Notes: generated by a model not told the origin, from the letters alone. 46,142 nt of DNA from Acidobacteriaceae bacterium (GCA_027449545.1 DAIDLI010000126.1:1-46142), one strand, 5' to 3'. Shown: positions 8,406 through 20,247, numbered from the stretch's first letter. Numbers and translations are program-made.

Positions 8406-9836
8406 ATGAAAAACCATTATCTGAACCGTCTCGCCGCCCTCATGGCATTGGGTCTTGCCGCTGTTCCGGTCTCTTTTCTCGGCGGTTGTGGAGGAGGCTC
8501 CGCAGGAACCACTCAACAGACCAGTACCACGGCCGCCAAAACAACCGTCCAGGTCAATATGGGCGACTCGCCGGCCGACTGGATGCTGGCGTTCTCCATG
8601 AACATCAGTTCCATGACCTTGAACGGGCAGAATGGTTCGACCACGGTGGTTTCGGTTTCGACGCCGATGGAGATGCTGCACCTGATGGGCGTTATGCAAC
8701 CGCTCGCCATGGTCAATGTGCCGCAGGGAACCTACACCGGAGCAAATATCACCCTCGGTTCGGCCACGACAATGTACATGGATCCGAACACCAAGTCCCT
8801 GGTCCAGGCGACCATTCCGGGCCCGATCAGCGGGACCGTCACCTTCAGCAGTCCGATGACCGTCGGATCCACGCCGATGGCGATGGGATTCGATCTTGAT
8901 CTGGCCAGTTCCGTGACCATGGGGTCCAATGGGGCGCTTAGCATGAAGCCTATCTTCCATGTAACCTCGGGGGCCCAGGGATCGGGAACGCCCTCGGATT
9001 TCATGGACGGGGGAATCCAGCAGATGATGGGCTCGGTTTCCAGCGTCTCCGGAAACTCCTTCGTGATGAGCTCGATGCAGGCGGCGCAGAGCTTTACCTT
9101 TGCGACCAACCAATCCACGGCCTTCAGCGGCGTGAGCATGGGTTCCATGGGGACTGGGATGCTGGTGATGGTGGATGCGTCGTTGCAGCCCGACGGATCC
9201 CTACTGGCTACCCGGGTGCAGTCGATGATAGGCAATGGCGGGATGATGGGCGGGGGGATGCTCACCGCTGTTACAGGATCACCCGCAACCTCGCTCACCA
9301 TGGTGATGCAGAACGGCGCCGGCGCGGGAATGATGTCCACCTACTTCGCCTCCGGCGCCTCGGTTACGCTGAACAGCAGCACAACCTATCAGATCGACAG
9401 CGATGGCATGGATATGAGCGGCCTGCCCTTCACGCCGGTTTTTGACGCCAACCACATCTACGTTGGACAGAGCGTGATGCCGATCAGCTCCAGCGGCATG
9501 ATGAGCGGCGGCATGGGGGGCGGCATGATGGGCGGGGGCGCCATGGACGGCACCATTACGGCCACCGAGATGATGCTGGTGCCGCAGGGTCTCAGTGGTA
9601 CCGCAGCCGTCGCCATCAGCAGCGGAACCGCACAGACGTTTTCGCTGACGCTGCCTTCTGATAGCGCCTTCACTACAATGACCAGCGCCAGCCAGATCAC
9701 GGTCGTTCAGCAACCGGCTACGGTGGTGAGCGGAACTTCGCCGATCACGGCCGGTACAGACCTTCACGTTTTCGGACTGTTGTTCTACGACGGCGGCCGG
9801 TGGAAGATGGTGGCAGGCCGCATCGGGGCCAACTAA
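8406..9836 (+). CDS. Secreted DUF4382-like lipoprotein with Met/Gly-rich loops
   Basis: Protein of 476 residues with a lipoprotein signal peptide; the lipobox is FLGGC with Cys28. The following segment (about residues 50-120, VQVNMGDSPADWMLAFSMNI and on) resembles DUF4382, a domain common in Acidobacteria. The middle part (VSSVSGNSFVMSSMQAAQSF) resembles DUF5666-type beta domains. Two stretches are very rich in Met and Gly: GNGGMMGGGML near residue 280 and GMMSGGMGGGMMGGG near 365. Clustered methionines can bind Cu(I), but no enzyme or known copper protein is recognised. AGGAGG lies 4-5 bases before the ATG. It appears to be a single-gene unit. Confidence 0.7.
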   Translation: MKNHYLNRLAALMALGLAAVPVSFLGGCGGGSAGTTQQTSTTAAKTTVQVNMGDSPADWMLAFSMNISSMTLNGQNGSTTVVSVSTPMEMLHLMGVMQPLAMVNVPQGTYTGANITLGSATTMYMDPNTKSLVQATIPGPISGTVTFSSPMTVGSTPMAMGFDLDLASSVTMGSNGALSMKPIFHVTSGAQGSGTPSDFMDGGIQQMMGSVSSVSGNSFVMSSMQAAQSFTFATNQSTAFSGVSMGSMGTGMLVMVDASLQPDGSLLATRVQSMIGNGGMMGGGMLTAVTGSPATSLTMVMQNGAGAGMMSTYFASGASVTLNSSTTYQIDSDGMDMSGLPFTPVFDANHIYVGQSVMPISSSGMMSGGMGGGMMGGGAMDGTITATEMMLVPQGLSGTAAVAISSGTAQTFSLTLPSDSAFTTMTSASQITVVQQPATVVSGTSPITAGTDLHVFGLLFYDGGRWKMVAGRIGAN

Positions 9837-9867
9837 CTTCTGGGGAGCCGGTCATCCGGCCGGCTCT

Positions 9868-9891
9868 GCTGGCGGCGCTCGCGCCGCCAGC
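9868..9891. terminator. GC-rich hairpin between convergent genes
   Basis: A perfect 10-base-pair stem (arms GCTGGCGGCG and CGCCGCCAGC, loop CTCG) lies 31 bases after the lipoprotein stop and before the end of the convergent ligase gene. No T run follows, so its role as terminator rests on stem strength and place. Confidence 0.55.
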
Positions 9892-9957
9892 AACGCTTCA
9901 GGCCCTTACTGCTCCTGTCTTCGGCAGAACCGGCCCGACGCCGGCCTGAGCCGCAGC

Positions 9958-11091
9958 TCATCGGCCGCGCGCAAAGATCGTCGCAAGTTCCTGCGGCGGC
10001 ACCACCTCAAGCTGCGCGTAGGTGCAGTCTGCTGGACGCTTGTCCGTGCGCCAGCGGCGGAAATGCGCCATATGCCGGAAGCGGCCTCCCTGCATGTGCT
10101 CGTAGGCTACCTCGACCACCAGTTCGGGCCGCAGCGGCTCCCACGAGAGGTCTTTGCCGTGCCTCCAGCGGCTTTGTCCGCCGGGCATGCGGTGGGCATC
10201 GTCGTTTGCGCTGGCATCCGCCCAATCGCGCCAGGGGTGCCCTGCCAGCGCATGCCTCCGGCAGGGAGCAAGCTGCTCGGTCAGCTCCCGACGCTGGGCG
10301 GCCGCAAAGCTGGCGCAGACTCCCACATGCTGCAGGATTCCGGCGCCGTCGTAGAGCCCGAGCAGCAGCGAGCCTACTTCGCGCCCTTCGGCCTCTTTGT
10401 ACCAGCGGAATCCCGCCACCACGCAATCGCAATCGCGGTCATGCTTGATCTTCAACATCACGCGCTTGTCGGGCTGATAGGCAAGGTTCTCTGCTTTGGC
10501 GACGATCCCGTCCAGGCCGGCTCCCTCAAAGCTTCTGAACCAGCGTTCGGCAGTCTTGCGGTTGCGTGTCGCTGGCGTGAGGTGGAGGGGCGGCTGCGCA
10601 CCAGCCAACAACTTTTCCAATTCCGCCCGGCGGGTTGAGAAGGGCTCCTCGCGCAGGTCCCTCGCTCCCAGCGCGAGTACATCGAAGAAGACGATCGACG
10701 CCGGCGTCTGCCCGGAGAGCATCTTCACCCGCGATGCCGCAGGATGGATGCGTAACTGGAGGGCGTCGAAATCCAGCCGCCCTCCGTGGGAGATCACCAA
10801 CTCGCCGTCGAGCACGCAATGCTCGGGCAGTTGGGCCCGTAGCGGCTCCAGCATCTCCGGAAAGTAGCGGTTGAGCGACTTCTTGTCCCGGCTTTGCAGC
10901 AAAACTTCATCCCCGTTGCGAAACACCAGGGTCCGAAATCCATCCCACTTCGGCTCGTAGATCCACCCGCCCTGGGGCGGAATCTCATCTACCCGCTTGG
11001 CCAGCATGGGCAGGACCGGCGGTTGGACGACCCACCCACTAGCGCTCTCCGAACTCGAGCTTCGCTGCCTGGCTGGAGCCTTTGATCTCAC
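9958..11091 (-). CDS. ATP-dependent DNA ligase (LigC/LigD-ligase type)
   Basis: Stand-alone ATP ligase of about 377 residues, sealing nicks through a ligase-AMP intermediate. Motif I is YEPKWDGFR with the adenylated Lys48. Other motifs are DGELVI (III), LDGIVAKAENLAYQP (IV) and MLKIKHDRDC (V), followed by an OB-fold beginning near LLLGLYDG. There are no polymerase or nuclease domains, so it is LigC-like rather than full LigD. The chosen start is GTG at 11091 because AGGAGGT stands about 7 bases before it; the longer ATG frame at 11139 lacks a ribosome-binding site and adds an Arg-rich stretch. It lies 1.2 kb from the interrupted ligA. Confidence 0.88.
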   Translation of the reverse strand: MRSKAPARQRSSSSESASGWVVQPPVLPMLAKRVDEIPPQGGWIYEPKWDGFRTLVFRNGDEVLLQSRDKKSLNRYFPEMLEPLRAQLPEHCVLDGELVISHGGRLDFDALQLRIHPAASRVKMLSGQTPASIVFFDVLALGARDLREEPFSTRRAELEKLLAGAQPPLHLTPATRNRKTAERWFRSFEGAGLDGIVAKAENLAYQPDKRVMLKIKHDRDCDCVVAGFRWYKEAEGREVGSLLLGLYDGAGILQHVGVCASFAAAQRRELTEQLAPCRRHALAGHPWRDWADASANDDAHRMPGGQSRWRHGKDLSWEPLRPELVVEVAYEHMQGGRFRHMAHFRRWRTDKRPADCTYAQLEVVPPQELATIFARGR

Positions 11092-11248
11092 CCGTCTCAC
11101 CTCCTCAACTTGTTGGATGTGCCTGCGCCGGCCACGCATGCCGGCTCACAGAAAGAATCCGGTGCGCAAGCTGTGTCATCCTATCCCAGGACGGCAGCGC
11201 GGCTTCTGGCCGCTCATCTCGCGCTACCGTCCAATGAGGGAGGTTCGT

Positions 11249-14376
<3,128 letters not shown>

Positions 14377-14394
14377 TTCGCGCCGCGACCGATT

Positions 14395-14425
14395 CGGGAA
14401 ATTCATCTCTTCCCGGGCATTTTTC
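14395..14425 (+). terminator. Intrinsic terminator after ligA
   Basis: Arms CGGGAA (14395-14400) and TTCCCG (14410-14415) form a short stem, followed by a five-T run near 14420-14424. It lies about 20 bases after the ligA stop. Confidence 0.55.
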
Positions 14426-14954
14426 GCTCCCGAGCTACATGGGTGGCTGACCGGCCGGCTCAATGAGTCTCAGAAAGCGGATTTGCATTTGGTGATCTGG
14501 GACACAAGCAACTATACTTTGTTGCTGGATCGACTGTAAGTTGGTTGTAACCTAATGCCGATAGGCAAGAGGATCAGCCAGGTGTCGGCCCGGGAAATAG
14601 CGACGATCATCTTCGCTTCCGCACGAAAAGCTCTCCGCTTGAAGAGAGCCGGCGGGTTACTATGTGAGCCTTACCAGTCCTTGCTGGTGAGTGCAGTCGC
14701 CCGGTGGAGCTTGGGTCCCAAGATTCCTCTTCTTTCCCCTCCCGTTGTTCAGCGAGCTACATCTGCGGCTTCAGAAATCGAGCCGCCAACCGACGCATTG
14801 CCGAGGCCGATCCTGAGCCTGCAGGACATGGGTGGTGCTTCGTTTGCGTGGCTTGCGGTCCGAAGCCGTGCCGCTGCTTGCGCGTTCTTTCCGCATAGCG
14901 CGGTTTGTTCTTCCATTTGGGTGCTAACCAATTTCGCAGTTAGGGAGTGAACCA
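14426..14954 (+). promoter_or_regulatory. Intergenic region with a possible promoter for the OmpA-like gene
   Basis: This stretch of about 530 bases carries TTGGTG at 14489-14494 and TATACT at 14513-14518 with 18 bases between, a plausible sigma-70 promoter giving a leader of about 430 bases. A 131-codon open frame at 14555-14950 has no ribosome-binding site and no family resemblance, so it is not called as a gene. Nothing else was recognised. Confidence 0.35.
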
Positions 14955-16076
14955 ATGAACGGACGAAGTCTGAGACTTGCCTCGTGGGCCCCACTGTTGG
15001 GCCTGCTCGTGCTGCCGATGGGCTGCAAGAAGCCTCCACCCATTACTCTTTCCTGCAACGCAAGTGCGCCTGCCATCTACCCTGGTGAATCGCTGACTGT
15101 AACCGCCACTCCAGGCTCGGTGAACAAAAAGAAGAACACCAACCTGGTCTATGAGTGGTCCGGTACCGGCGTGACGGGCAGTGGGAACACCGCCACCGTC
15201 TCCACCGCGTCGCTGGAGCCGGGCAGCTACTCGGCGAAGGCCCAGGTGAAGGAAGGCAAGAAGGGCAAGGAAGGCCGCAAGCCCGGTGAAACCGCCGAAT
15301 GCACCGCGCCGTTCACGGTGAAGGCATTTGAGCCGCCGACCATCTCCTGTTCTGCCGAGCCTTCCGAGGTCAAACCGGGAGGAACGGCCACCGTCACTGC
15401 ACAGGCTGTGAGCCCCCAGAACCGTCCGCTTACCTACAGCTACTCCGCTTCTGCTGGAACCATCGAGGGCAGCGGCACCACCGCGTCCTTCTCTTCGGCG
15501 GGAGCACCGACCGGCGCCGCGGACATCACCTGCAATGTCTCCGACGATAAGGGCCACACGGCCTCTGCTCACACGACGGTGACGGTTCAGGCTCCGCCTC
15601 CGCCTCCGCCGGCCCCCAAGACGCAGGCGCTCTGCTCGATCAATTTCAACAATGACACGCGGCGGCCAACCCGGGTCGACAACGAAGCCAAGGCCTGTCT
15701 CGATCAAGTCGCGCTCGATCTGAAGCAGCAGCCGGATGCCAAGGCGGTGATTGTTGCCGATTCGAATGCCAAGGAAAAGGCTACCGAGGCGAAGCAGCAG
15801 AAGCGTGCCGCGCATAACAAGCGCGTCAAGGTCGAAAACTTTGCTGCCCAGCGCGCCGTCAACGCCAAGGATTATCTGGTGACGGATCAGGGGATCGATG
15901 CATCGCGGATCACGCCTATGGTGGGGACCGGCGATGATCAGTCGGCGCAGAACTATCTGGTGCCCGCCGGCGCGAACTTTGCCAATGACGTACAGGGCGC
16001 CACGCCGGTGGACGAGACACAGGTGAAGGCGCAAACCCGCAAGGCTCTGCCCCAGCGGCACTCTCACAAGCGCTAA
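14955..16076 (+). CDS. OmpA-like lipoprotein with Ig/PKD-like repeats
   Basis: Protein of 373 residues with a lipobox LVLPMGC (Cys24), so likely anchored in the outer membrane. Two beta-sandwich repeats follow (about residues 33-120 and 130-215), each opening with a Cys-bearing strand and a 'YPGES' or 'KPGGT' turn, as in PKD/Ig-like domains. After a run of seven prolines, the C-terminal part (about 230-350) resembles an OmpA peptidoglycan-binding domain, with AQRAVNAKDYLVTDQGID at the family's 'RA..v..yL...Gi' position. The expected role is linking envelope to peptidoglycan. GGGAG stands 7 bases before the ATG. It ends facing the small Cys protein gene. Confidence 0.7.
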   Translation: MNGRSLRLASWAPLLGLLVLPMGCKKPPPITLSCNASAPAIYPGESLTVTATPGSVNKKKNTNLVYEWSGTGVTGSGNTATVSTASLEPGSYSAKAQVKEGKKGKEGRKPGETAECTAPFTVKAFEPPTISCSAEPSEVKPGGTATVTAQAVSPQNRPLTYSYSASAGTIEGSGTTASFSSAGAPTGAADITCNVSDDKGHTASAHTTVTVQAPPPPPPAPKTQALCSINFNNDTRRPTRVDNEAKACLDQVALDLKQQPDAKAVIVADSNAKEKATEAKQQKRAAHNKRVKVENFAAQRAVNAKDYLVTDQGIDASRITPMVGTGDDQSAQNYLVPAGANFANDVQGATPVDETQVKAQTRKALPQRHSHKR

Positions 16077-16111
16077 AGCAGAAGCTTTCGCTCTCTGCTG
16101 AGGCATTCCAG

Positions 16112-16145
16112 GAAGGGCGGGCTCGCTGCTGCGGGCCTGCCCTTC
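16112..16145. terminator. Hairpin between convergent genes
   Basis: An 11-base-pair stem with one G-U pair (left arm GAAGGGCGGGC, right arm ending GCCCTTC) lies between the stop of the OmpA-like lipoprotein and the stop of the next gene on the other strand. Confidence 0.55.
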
Positions 16146-16171
16146 GTCTGCTTCTTGAGGCCGGCTTCTTC

Positions 16172-16690
16172 TTACCCGCGTTCCGCAACCCGCATCATGC
16201 GCTCCCGTTCCCGCCGCCAGGCCCCCTCACGGCGGTTCATGCAGGGCGCCGGCAAACTCGCATCGGCGCAGGCAGCATGGCCCTCCGCAGGGCTGTGTTC
16301 CGGCATCCTCACCAGCAATGAGGGCTTCTCTCGCGATGCTTTTAGCGCCGCCTCAGCCGCTGTCGGCGTACGGGCCAGCCACTCGGGGCGCAGCTTCGCT
16401 CCGGCTGTGGTATTCAGCAGGCTGCTGTCGGTTGCAGGCTCGCCCGTCCCATCCATCTCGTCCTCTGTCGTCCGGGTTGCTTTGCCGCCGATCACGCGTG
16501 CCATGAAGTCATCCGCCAGCTTGTGCAGACAGGCCTGGCCGCACAGGTGCTTGGAGCCTGCTCGCAGCCGGTTGCGCGAGTCCCAGCCGCTCACGCGCAG
16601 CTCTCCCGCATGCTCATAGGCGACGAACCAATGGTTGGTCTGCTTCTTCTCCGCCCCGCAGATGTCGCAGGATACCGCTTGCCGGATCAC
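16172..16690 (-). CDS. Small conserved-looking protein with a Cys-based zinc-site pattern, function unknown
   Basis: The N-terminal 60 residues carry CDICG, then HWFVAYEHAGEL, then CGQACLHKL, a C-x2-C ... C-x3-C arrangement that could bind zinc. The remainder (about 110 residues) is Ala/Glu/Arg-rich and probably disordered. GTG at 16690 is chosen because a GGGGGA stretch precedes it by about 6 bases and it starts just before the cysteine motif; the open frame reaches 16807. I do not recognise a named family. It stands alone between a convergent lipoprotein gene and the VWA gene. Confidence 0.55.
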   Translation of the reverse strand: MIRQAVSCDICGAEKKQTNHWFVAYEHAGELRVSGWDSRNRLRAGSKHLCGQACLHKLADDFMARVIGGKATRTTEDEMDGTGEPATDSSLLNTTAGAKLRPEWLARTPTAAEAALKASREKPSLLVRMPEHSPAEGHAACADASLPAPCMNRREGAWRRERERMMRVAERG

Positions 16691-16946
16691 CTGAATCCCC
16701 CGCTTCGCGATCTCGCGGCCTGGCTGCGGCTCACTGCTGGCCTGCCGCTGACTGCCGGTTCCGCACCCCAATTGCTGCGCAAATCCGGACCGCCTCAAAC
16801 CCCGCAATCGCTCTCTTCTAGTTCATCGTGCTTTTGGGGTTCTGGAGTAAGAGTGAGCGGCCTTGAATGGTGGCGGGTTTCAAACCAGGACAACTAGTGC
16901 AAAGGCGTTCTGAAAGAGAACTGGTATCGCAGCTTCCGACAGACAC

Positions 16947-16976
16947 GAAAAGCGCGACCCGAAGGCCGCGCTTTTC
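16947..16976 (-). terminator. Terminator hairpin after the VWA gene
   Basis: A perfect 10-base-pair stem with arms GAAAAGCGCG and CGCGCTTTTC and a 10-base loop lies 21 bases beyond the stop of the VWA gene. Confidence 0.65.
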
Positions 16977-16997
16977 GCTTGAACAGGTTTTCGAGCC

Positions 16998-18059
16998 TCA
17001 TTGACTCTTGGGTGCGAAATAGCCTTTGCGGGCGCGAACTGTATAGCGCCGGTCGTAGCAATAGAGATAGATGGTGCGGAATGCTCCGTTGGCCTTGAAA
17101 TCGGCCGGCGAATAGGTCAGCGCATACTGGCTGCGCAGCGAGGTGGCGATGTTCTGGAAGCTGACGCCCATATCCTGGGCGTCCGGCGGGAAGAAGACCT
17201 GTCCGCCCGTCTGGTCGGCAAGCTGCTCCAGGATCCTGTCGCCGCGGCCGCGCGTGGGCTCCCAATTGGTGCTGATGGCGTAGATGATGGTGTCCGCCCG
17301 CTCGCATTCCTTAATGGCATCGGAGAGGTAGGCATGGCTCTGGTTGTCATCGCCGTCCGAGAGCAGGATGATGGCCTTCCGCACCGGCTCCTCGCCACGC
17401 TCGGGCAGAAGCTTGTCGTGGCAGGCCGTGTAGACGGCGTCAAACAACGCGGTGCCGCCGCCCGGCTTCAGCGTATCGATTCCGCTCTCCAGCTTGTCGG
17501 GGTCGTTGGTCCAGTCTGCGGTCACGTAGGAGGTCACATCAAAGCCCATCACAAAGGCTCGGTCGCGCCGCGACTTCAGTACCTGGAGCAGAAACTCTTT
17601 TGCCGCCTGCTGTTCAAACTGAAAGCGGGTGTGGATCGAGGTGCTGGCGTCGATCATGATGCCCACCCGCAGCGGCAGGTTGATCTCCTGATGGAACGAG
17701 GTCACCTGCAACGGGGCGCGCTGGTTGTCCAGCAGCGCAAAGTCGCTCAGCTTCAGGTTGGGAATGTAATGGCCCTGCTTATCCGTCACCGTGAAGATCA
17801 GGTTGACTTCGTTGACGCCCAGGTGAATGGTGGGCGTGTTGACATCGGTGGTCGGCGCCGCCGACTGCCCGGCTGACGAAGCCGGCTGCCCGGCCGGGGA
17901 GGCCGGCTGCTGCGCGGCTGACGGGGGAGCCTGAGCGGCCGCAGCCGCGGGTTGAGCGGAGAGCGTTACCGCCGGAAGCATTACGGCCAGCGCAACAGCC
18001 GCAAACCTGGAGTACCACGGCTGGTCGCCCGTCCGTGTGACGAAAATTCCTTTGAACAT
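16998..18059 (-). CDS. Secreted VWA-domain protein (VWFA-related Acidobacterial type)
   Basis: Protein of 353 residues. A signal peptide ends near VTLSAQ (about residue 35), followed by a Pro/Ala/Gln-rich low-complexity stretch to about residue 72. Next comes a beta domain (VNLIFTVTDKQGHYIPNLKL) and a von Willebrand factor A domain with an intact MIDAS: DASTS at 137-141, the threonine in GGGTALFDAV and the Asp in LLSDGDD. The combination matches the acidobacterial family known for this VWA layout. The likely role is metal-dependent adhesion or scaffolding outside the cytoplasm; partners unknown. The start is ATG at 18059 with GAGAGGG three bases before it. Confidence 0.85.
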   Translation of the reverse strand: MFKGIFVTRTGDQPWYSRFAAVALAVMLPAVTLSAQPAAAAAQAPPSAAQQPASPAGQPASSAGQSAAPTTDVNTPTIHLGVNEVNLIFTVTDKQGHYIPNLKLSDFALLDNQRAPLQVTSFHQEINLPLRVGIMIDASTSIHTRFQFEQQAAKEFLLQVLKSRRDRAFVMGFDVTSYVTADWTNDPDKLESGIDTLKPGGGTALFDAVYTACHDKLLPERGEEPVRKAIILLSDGDDNQSHAYLSDAIKECERADTIIYAISTNWEPTRGRGDRILEQLADQTGGQVFFPPDAQDMGVSFQNIATSLRSQYALTYSPADFKANGAFRTIYLYCYDRRYTVRARKGYFAPKSQ

Positions 18060-18119
18060 GACCCTCTCATTCTATCAATGGCCCGGAATTCAGATACTGA
18101 AATTCGCTGCACACACCGT

Positions 18120-19136
18120 TTACGTTTCTGTCTGCTCCGGCGGCTGGCCGTCTTCCAGACGCACCAGCAGCGCATGCAGTTCCTCCGGCAGCGGCGCTTC
18201 CAGCACCATCTGCTTGCCCGTCACCGGATGTAGGAATTCCAACCGCATCGCGTGGAGAAAGTTGCGGTCCAACCGGATACGCTCCGGTTCGCCGCTCCGC
18301 CGGCCCAGGCGTACCGCGGTGAGCTGGCCCGCGCCCCCATAGAGCGTGTCCCCTACCACCGGGTGCCCGATCGACGCCATGTGCACACGAATCTGGTGTG
18401 TACGGCCGGTCTCAATCCTGACCCTCACCAGCGTAAACCGGCCAAAGCGTGTCGTCAGCCTGCGGATGACCTCGTAGTGTGAGACTGCCGACCGGGCGTT
18501 TTCGTTAGGCCGTGTGGTCATGCGCGTGCGTCGCACCGGATCGCGGCTGACCGCCGCGCTGATGGTGCCTTTGGCCTGCTCCACGTTGCCGTGCACCAGC
18601 GCCAGACAGGTCTTGTGGATCTTACGCCCCGCGAACAATGCCGCCAGCGCCGCATGGGCGCGGTCGTTCTTGGCCACGACGATCAAGCCGCTGGTTGATT
18701 TGTCCAGTCGATGCACGATTCCCGGTCGCAGCTCGCCGCCGGTTGAAGATAGCGTCTGGAAGCGGTGCAGCAGCGCATTCACGAGGGTGCCGCGATGCCG
18801 CGCCTCCTCGGTCTGTCCCGAGCCGGCATGCACCATCATGCCCGCCGGCTTGTTGACCACCGCCAGATCCTCATCCTCATAGACCACGTCCAGCGGAATC
18901 GCTTCGGGTTCGGCCTTCAGCGGCGCGGGATGAGGCTCCCCGGTGACTTCGATGTGCTCGCCGCCGCGCAGCTTCAGGCTGGCTTTCTCCAGGGCGCCGT
19001 TCACCCGCACGTCGCCCTGCTCGATCAGCAGTTGCACGCGCGACCGGCTCACACCATCGAGCTGCGCGACCAGGAAATGGTCGAGCCGCTGCCCGGCAGC
19101 TTCGGGGGAAACTTCGATGTTGCGCAGTGCGTTCAT
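18120..19136 (-). CDS. rluD: Ribosomal large subunit pseudouridine synthase, RluD type
   Basis: RNA-modifying enzyme of 338 residues that isomerises uridines in 23S rRNA. An S4 RNA-binding domain occupies about residues 12-65 (GQRLDHFLVAQL, SRSRVQLLIEQGDVRVNG). The catalytic domain carries GIVHRLDKSTSGLIVVAKN with the nucleophile Asp145 and the conserved GRTHQIRVHMASIGHPVVGD segment. Its ATG overlaps the stop of the upstream Lgt-family gene by four bases, so the two are translationally coupled. Confidence 0.93.
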   Translation of the reverse strand: MNALRNIEVSPEAAGQRLDHFLVAQLDGVSRSRVQLLIEQGDVRVNGALEKASLKLRGGEHIEVTGEPHPAPLKAEPEAIPLDVVYEDEDLAVVNKPAGMMVHAGSGQTEEARHRGTLVNALLHRFQTLSSTGGELRPGIVHRLDKSTSGLIVVAKNDRAHAALAALFAGRKIHKTCLALVHGNVEQAKGTISAAVSRDPVRRTRMTTRPNENARSAVSHYEVIRRLTTRFGRFTLVRVRIETGRTHQIRVHMASIGHPVVGDTLYGGAGQLTAVRLGRRSGEPERIRLDRNFLHAMRLEFLHPVTGKQMVLEAPLPEELHALLVRLEDGQPPEQTET

Positions 19137-19987
19137 ACTTGCCCCCGTTCGCTATCCGAGTGCTTCTGCGCCTCGCCGTTCGTAGCAGGGAAGGGGAGTG
19201 CCTCAGCCAGTCGCTTTTTCTCCCGCAGCAGGAATCCTCCCAGGATCACCAGCCCTACTGCTGCAATCTGCGGTCCATCGAGCGCTCCGTCCAGAACCAG
19301 ACCTCGTCCTTCCGGGTCGCGCCAGATCTCGGTGAAATAGATCGCCGCGCCCAGCCCGATCAGGAACATACCGGCCACTTCGCCCGGCTGGCGCCGTGCC
19401 GGCAGCCATATCCAAAGAAACACAGCCAGCGTAAAAAACGCCAGCGCGGCGTAGGCCTGCACCGGGTGCAGCGGAACTCCGATCGGCGTGCCGCTCCAGC
19501 GCACCGCCATCACGCTGGTGTACGTGACCGCCCAAGGCAGCTTCGCGCTGGCGTCGGTCCCATAGCCCGAACCGGCCAGCAGCGCGCCAACCTGCTCACA
19601 GGCCAAGCCGAGCGCCACCGGGGCTGCCAGAGCATCGGCAGTGCTCCACCAGGGCATCCTGCGCCAGCGTGCGAAGCAGGCTGCTGTGGCGAGCCCCACG
19701 GCCGCCCCTGCGCTCGCCACCAGAGGGTGGTGCACCATGGCCAGGCTCAGCGTCCAGGCCGGATGCAGCCGCAGCACGCTCCAGTTCACCACGATCAGCA
19801 GCACCCGCTCGCCCACCAGTGCGGCAAAAAGCGATACCACGCACAGGTTCCACATCTGCGCGGGATCCACTCCCGCGATGCGGGCGGTGCGCTGCGCCAG
19901 CCCCAGAGCCAACAGCACGCCAATTGCCGTCATCACGCCGTATGACGGGATCAAAACCGAGCCAAGGTGAAAGAGAACGGGGTGCAC
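19133..19987 (-). CDS. lgt: Lgt-family (prolipoprotein diacylglyceryl transferase-like) membrane protein
   Basis: Polytopic membrane protein of about 284 residues. The N-terminus HPVLFHLGSVLIPSYGVM and the HPVQAYAAL motif are typical of Lgt, which attaches diacylglycerol to lipoprotein cysteines. Aligned by eye with E. coli Lgt, several important residues differ: the GRLGNFINGE core reads EQVGALLAGS (Arg143, Asn146 and Glu151 replaced), and the Arg239 position is Ile. The equivalents of Tyr26, Gly154 and Glu243 appear kept. It may be a divergent Lgt or a paralogue with another role. The GTG start at 19987 matches the family N-terminus; a longer frame would run into the 6S RNA. Confidence 0.75.
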   Translation of the reverse strand: MHPVLFHLGSVLIPSYGVMTAIGVLLALGLAQRTARIAGVDPAQMWNLCVVSLFAALVGERVLLIVVNWSVLRLHPAWTLSLAMVHHPLVASAGAAVGLATAACFARWRRMPWWSTADALAAPVALGLACEQVGALLAGSGYGTDASAKLPWAVTYTSVMAVRWSGTPIGVPLHPVQAYAALAFFTLAVFLWIWLPARRQPGEVAGMFLIGLGAAIYFTEIWRDPEGRGLVLDGALDGPQIAAVGLVILGGFLLREKKRLAEALPFPATNGEAQKHSDSERGQV

Positions 19988-19994
19988 AGAGAGA

Positions 19995-20000
19995 AGAATA
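19995..20000 (-). promoter_or_regulatory. -10 box for a leaderless lgt-like transcript
   Basis: On the minus strand TATTCT is followed by exactly 7 bases and then the GTG at 19987, with no Shine-Dalgarno sequence. The spacing equals that of the TATAAT before ligA. Confidence 0.4.
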
Positions 20001-20045
20001 CGGTACGGGGAGAGGGCGGAGCCAGCGACGCGAGCACCGCGAAGG

Positions 20046-20242
20046 ATAGAAATCCGGCCCACTGGGCCGTGAGCAATGCGCTGGTGAACCCGTCCTAAGA
20101 CGGTGGAGCTCCCCGCGGTTCGTTAGGCATTCCGGACTGGCGGACACGGCACACGGAACCGATGGTCGAGTCGAGCTCCTGTTCAATGAATGTAGGTTCA
20201 ACCAGCGTTGACCACCCACCTGCTTTGCAGGCCGGTTTCTAT
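20046..20242 (-). ncRNA. ssrS: 6S RNA
   Basis: 6S RNA binds the housekeeping RNA polymerase holoenzyme and mimics an open promoter. The 197-base element starts with ATAGAAACCGGCC and ends with GGCCGGATTTCTAT; these ends pair over 13 positions with one bulge, forming the closing stem. Inside, CGCTGGTTGAACC pairs with GGGTTCACCAGCG, then GGAGCTC with GAGCTCC, and CGGTTC with GAACCG toward the tip, giving the long interrupted rod typical of 6S. It lies downstream of zapA, the classic location of ssrS, and has its own promoter (TTGCAA-N17-TACTAT). The 3' end is inferred from the stem. Confidence 0.85.
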
Positions 20243-20247
20243 TGCGG

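Noticed and set aside
14555..14950. 131-codon open frame between ligA and the OmpA-like gene
   Set aside because: No ribosome-binding site, irregular composition, no family resemblance; open frames of this size are common by chance at this GC content.
20063..20207. N-terminal extension of the lgt-like frame upstream of 19987
   Set aside because: The extension overlaps the 3' part of the 6S RNA and lacks Lgt similarity; the family N-terminus begins at the GTG at 19987.
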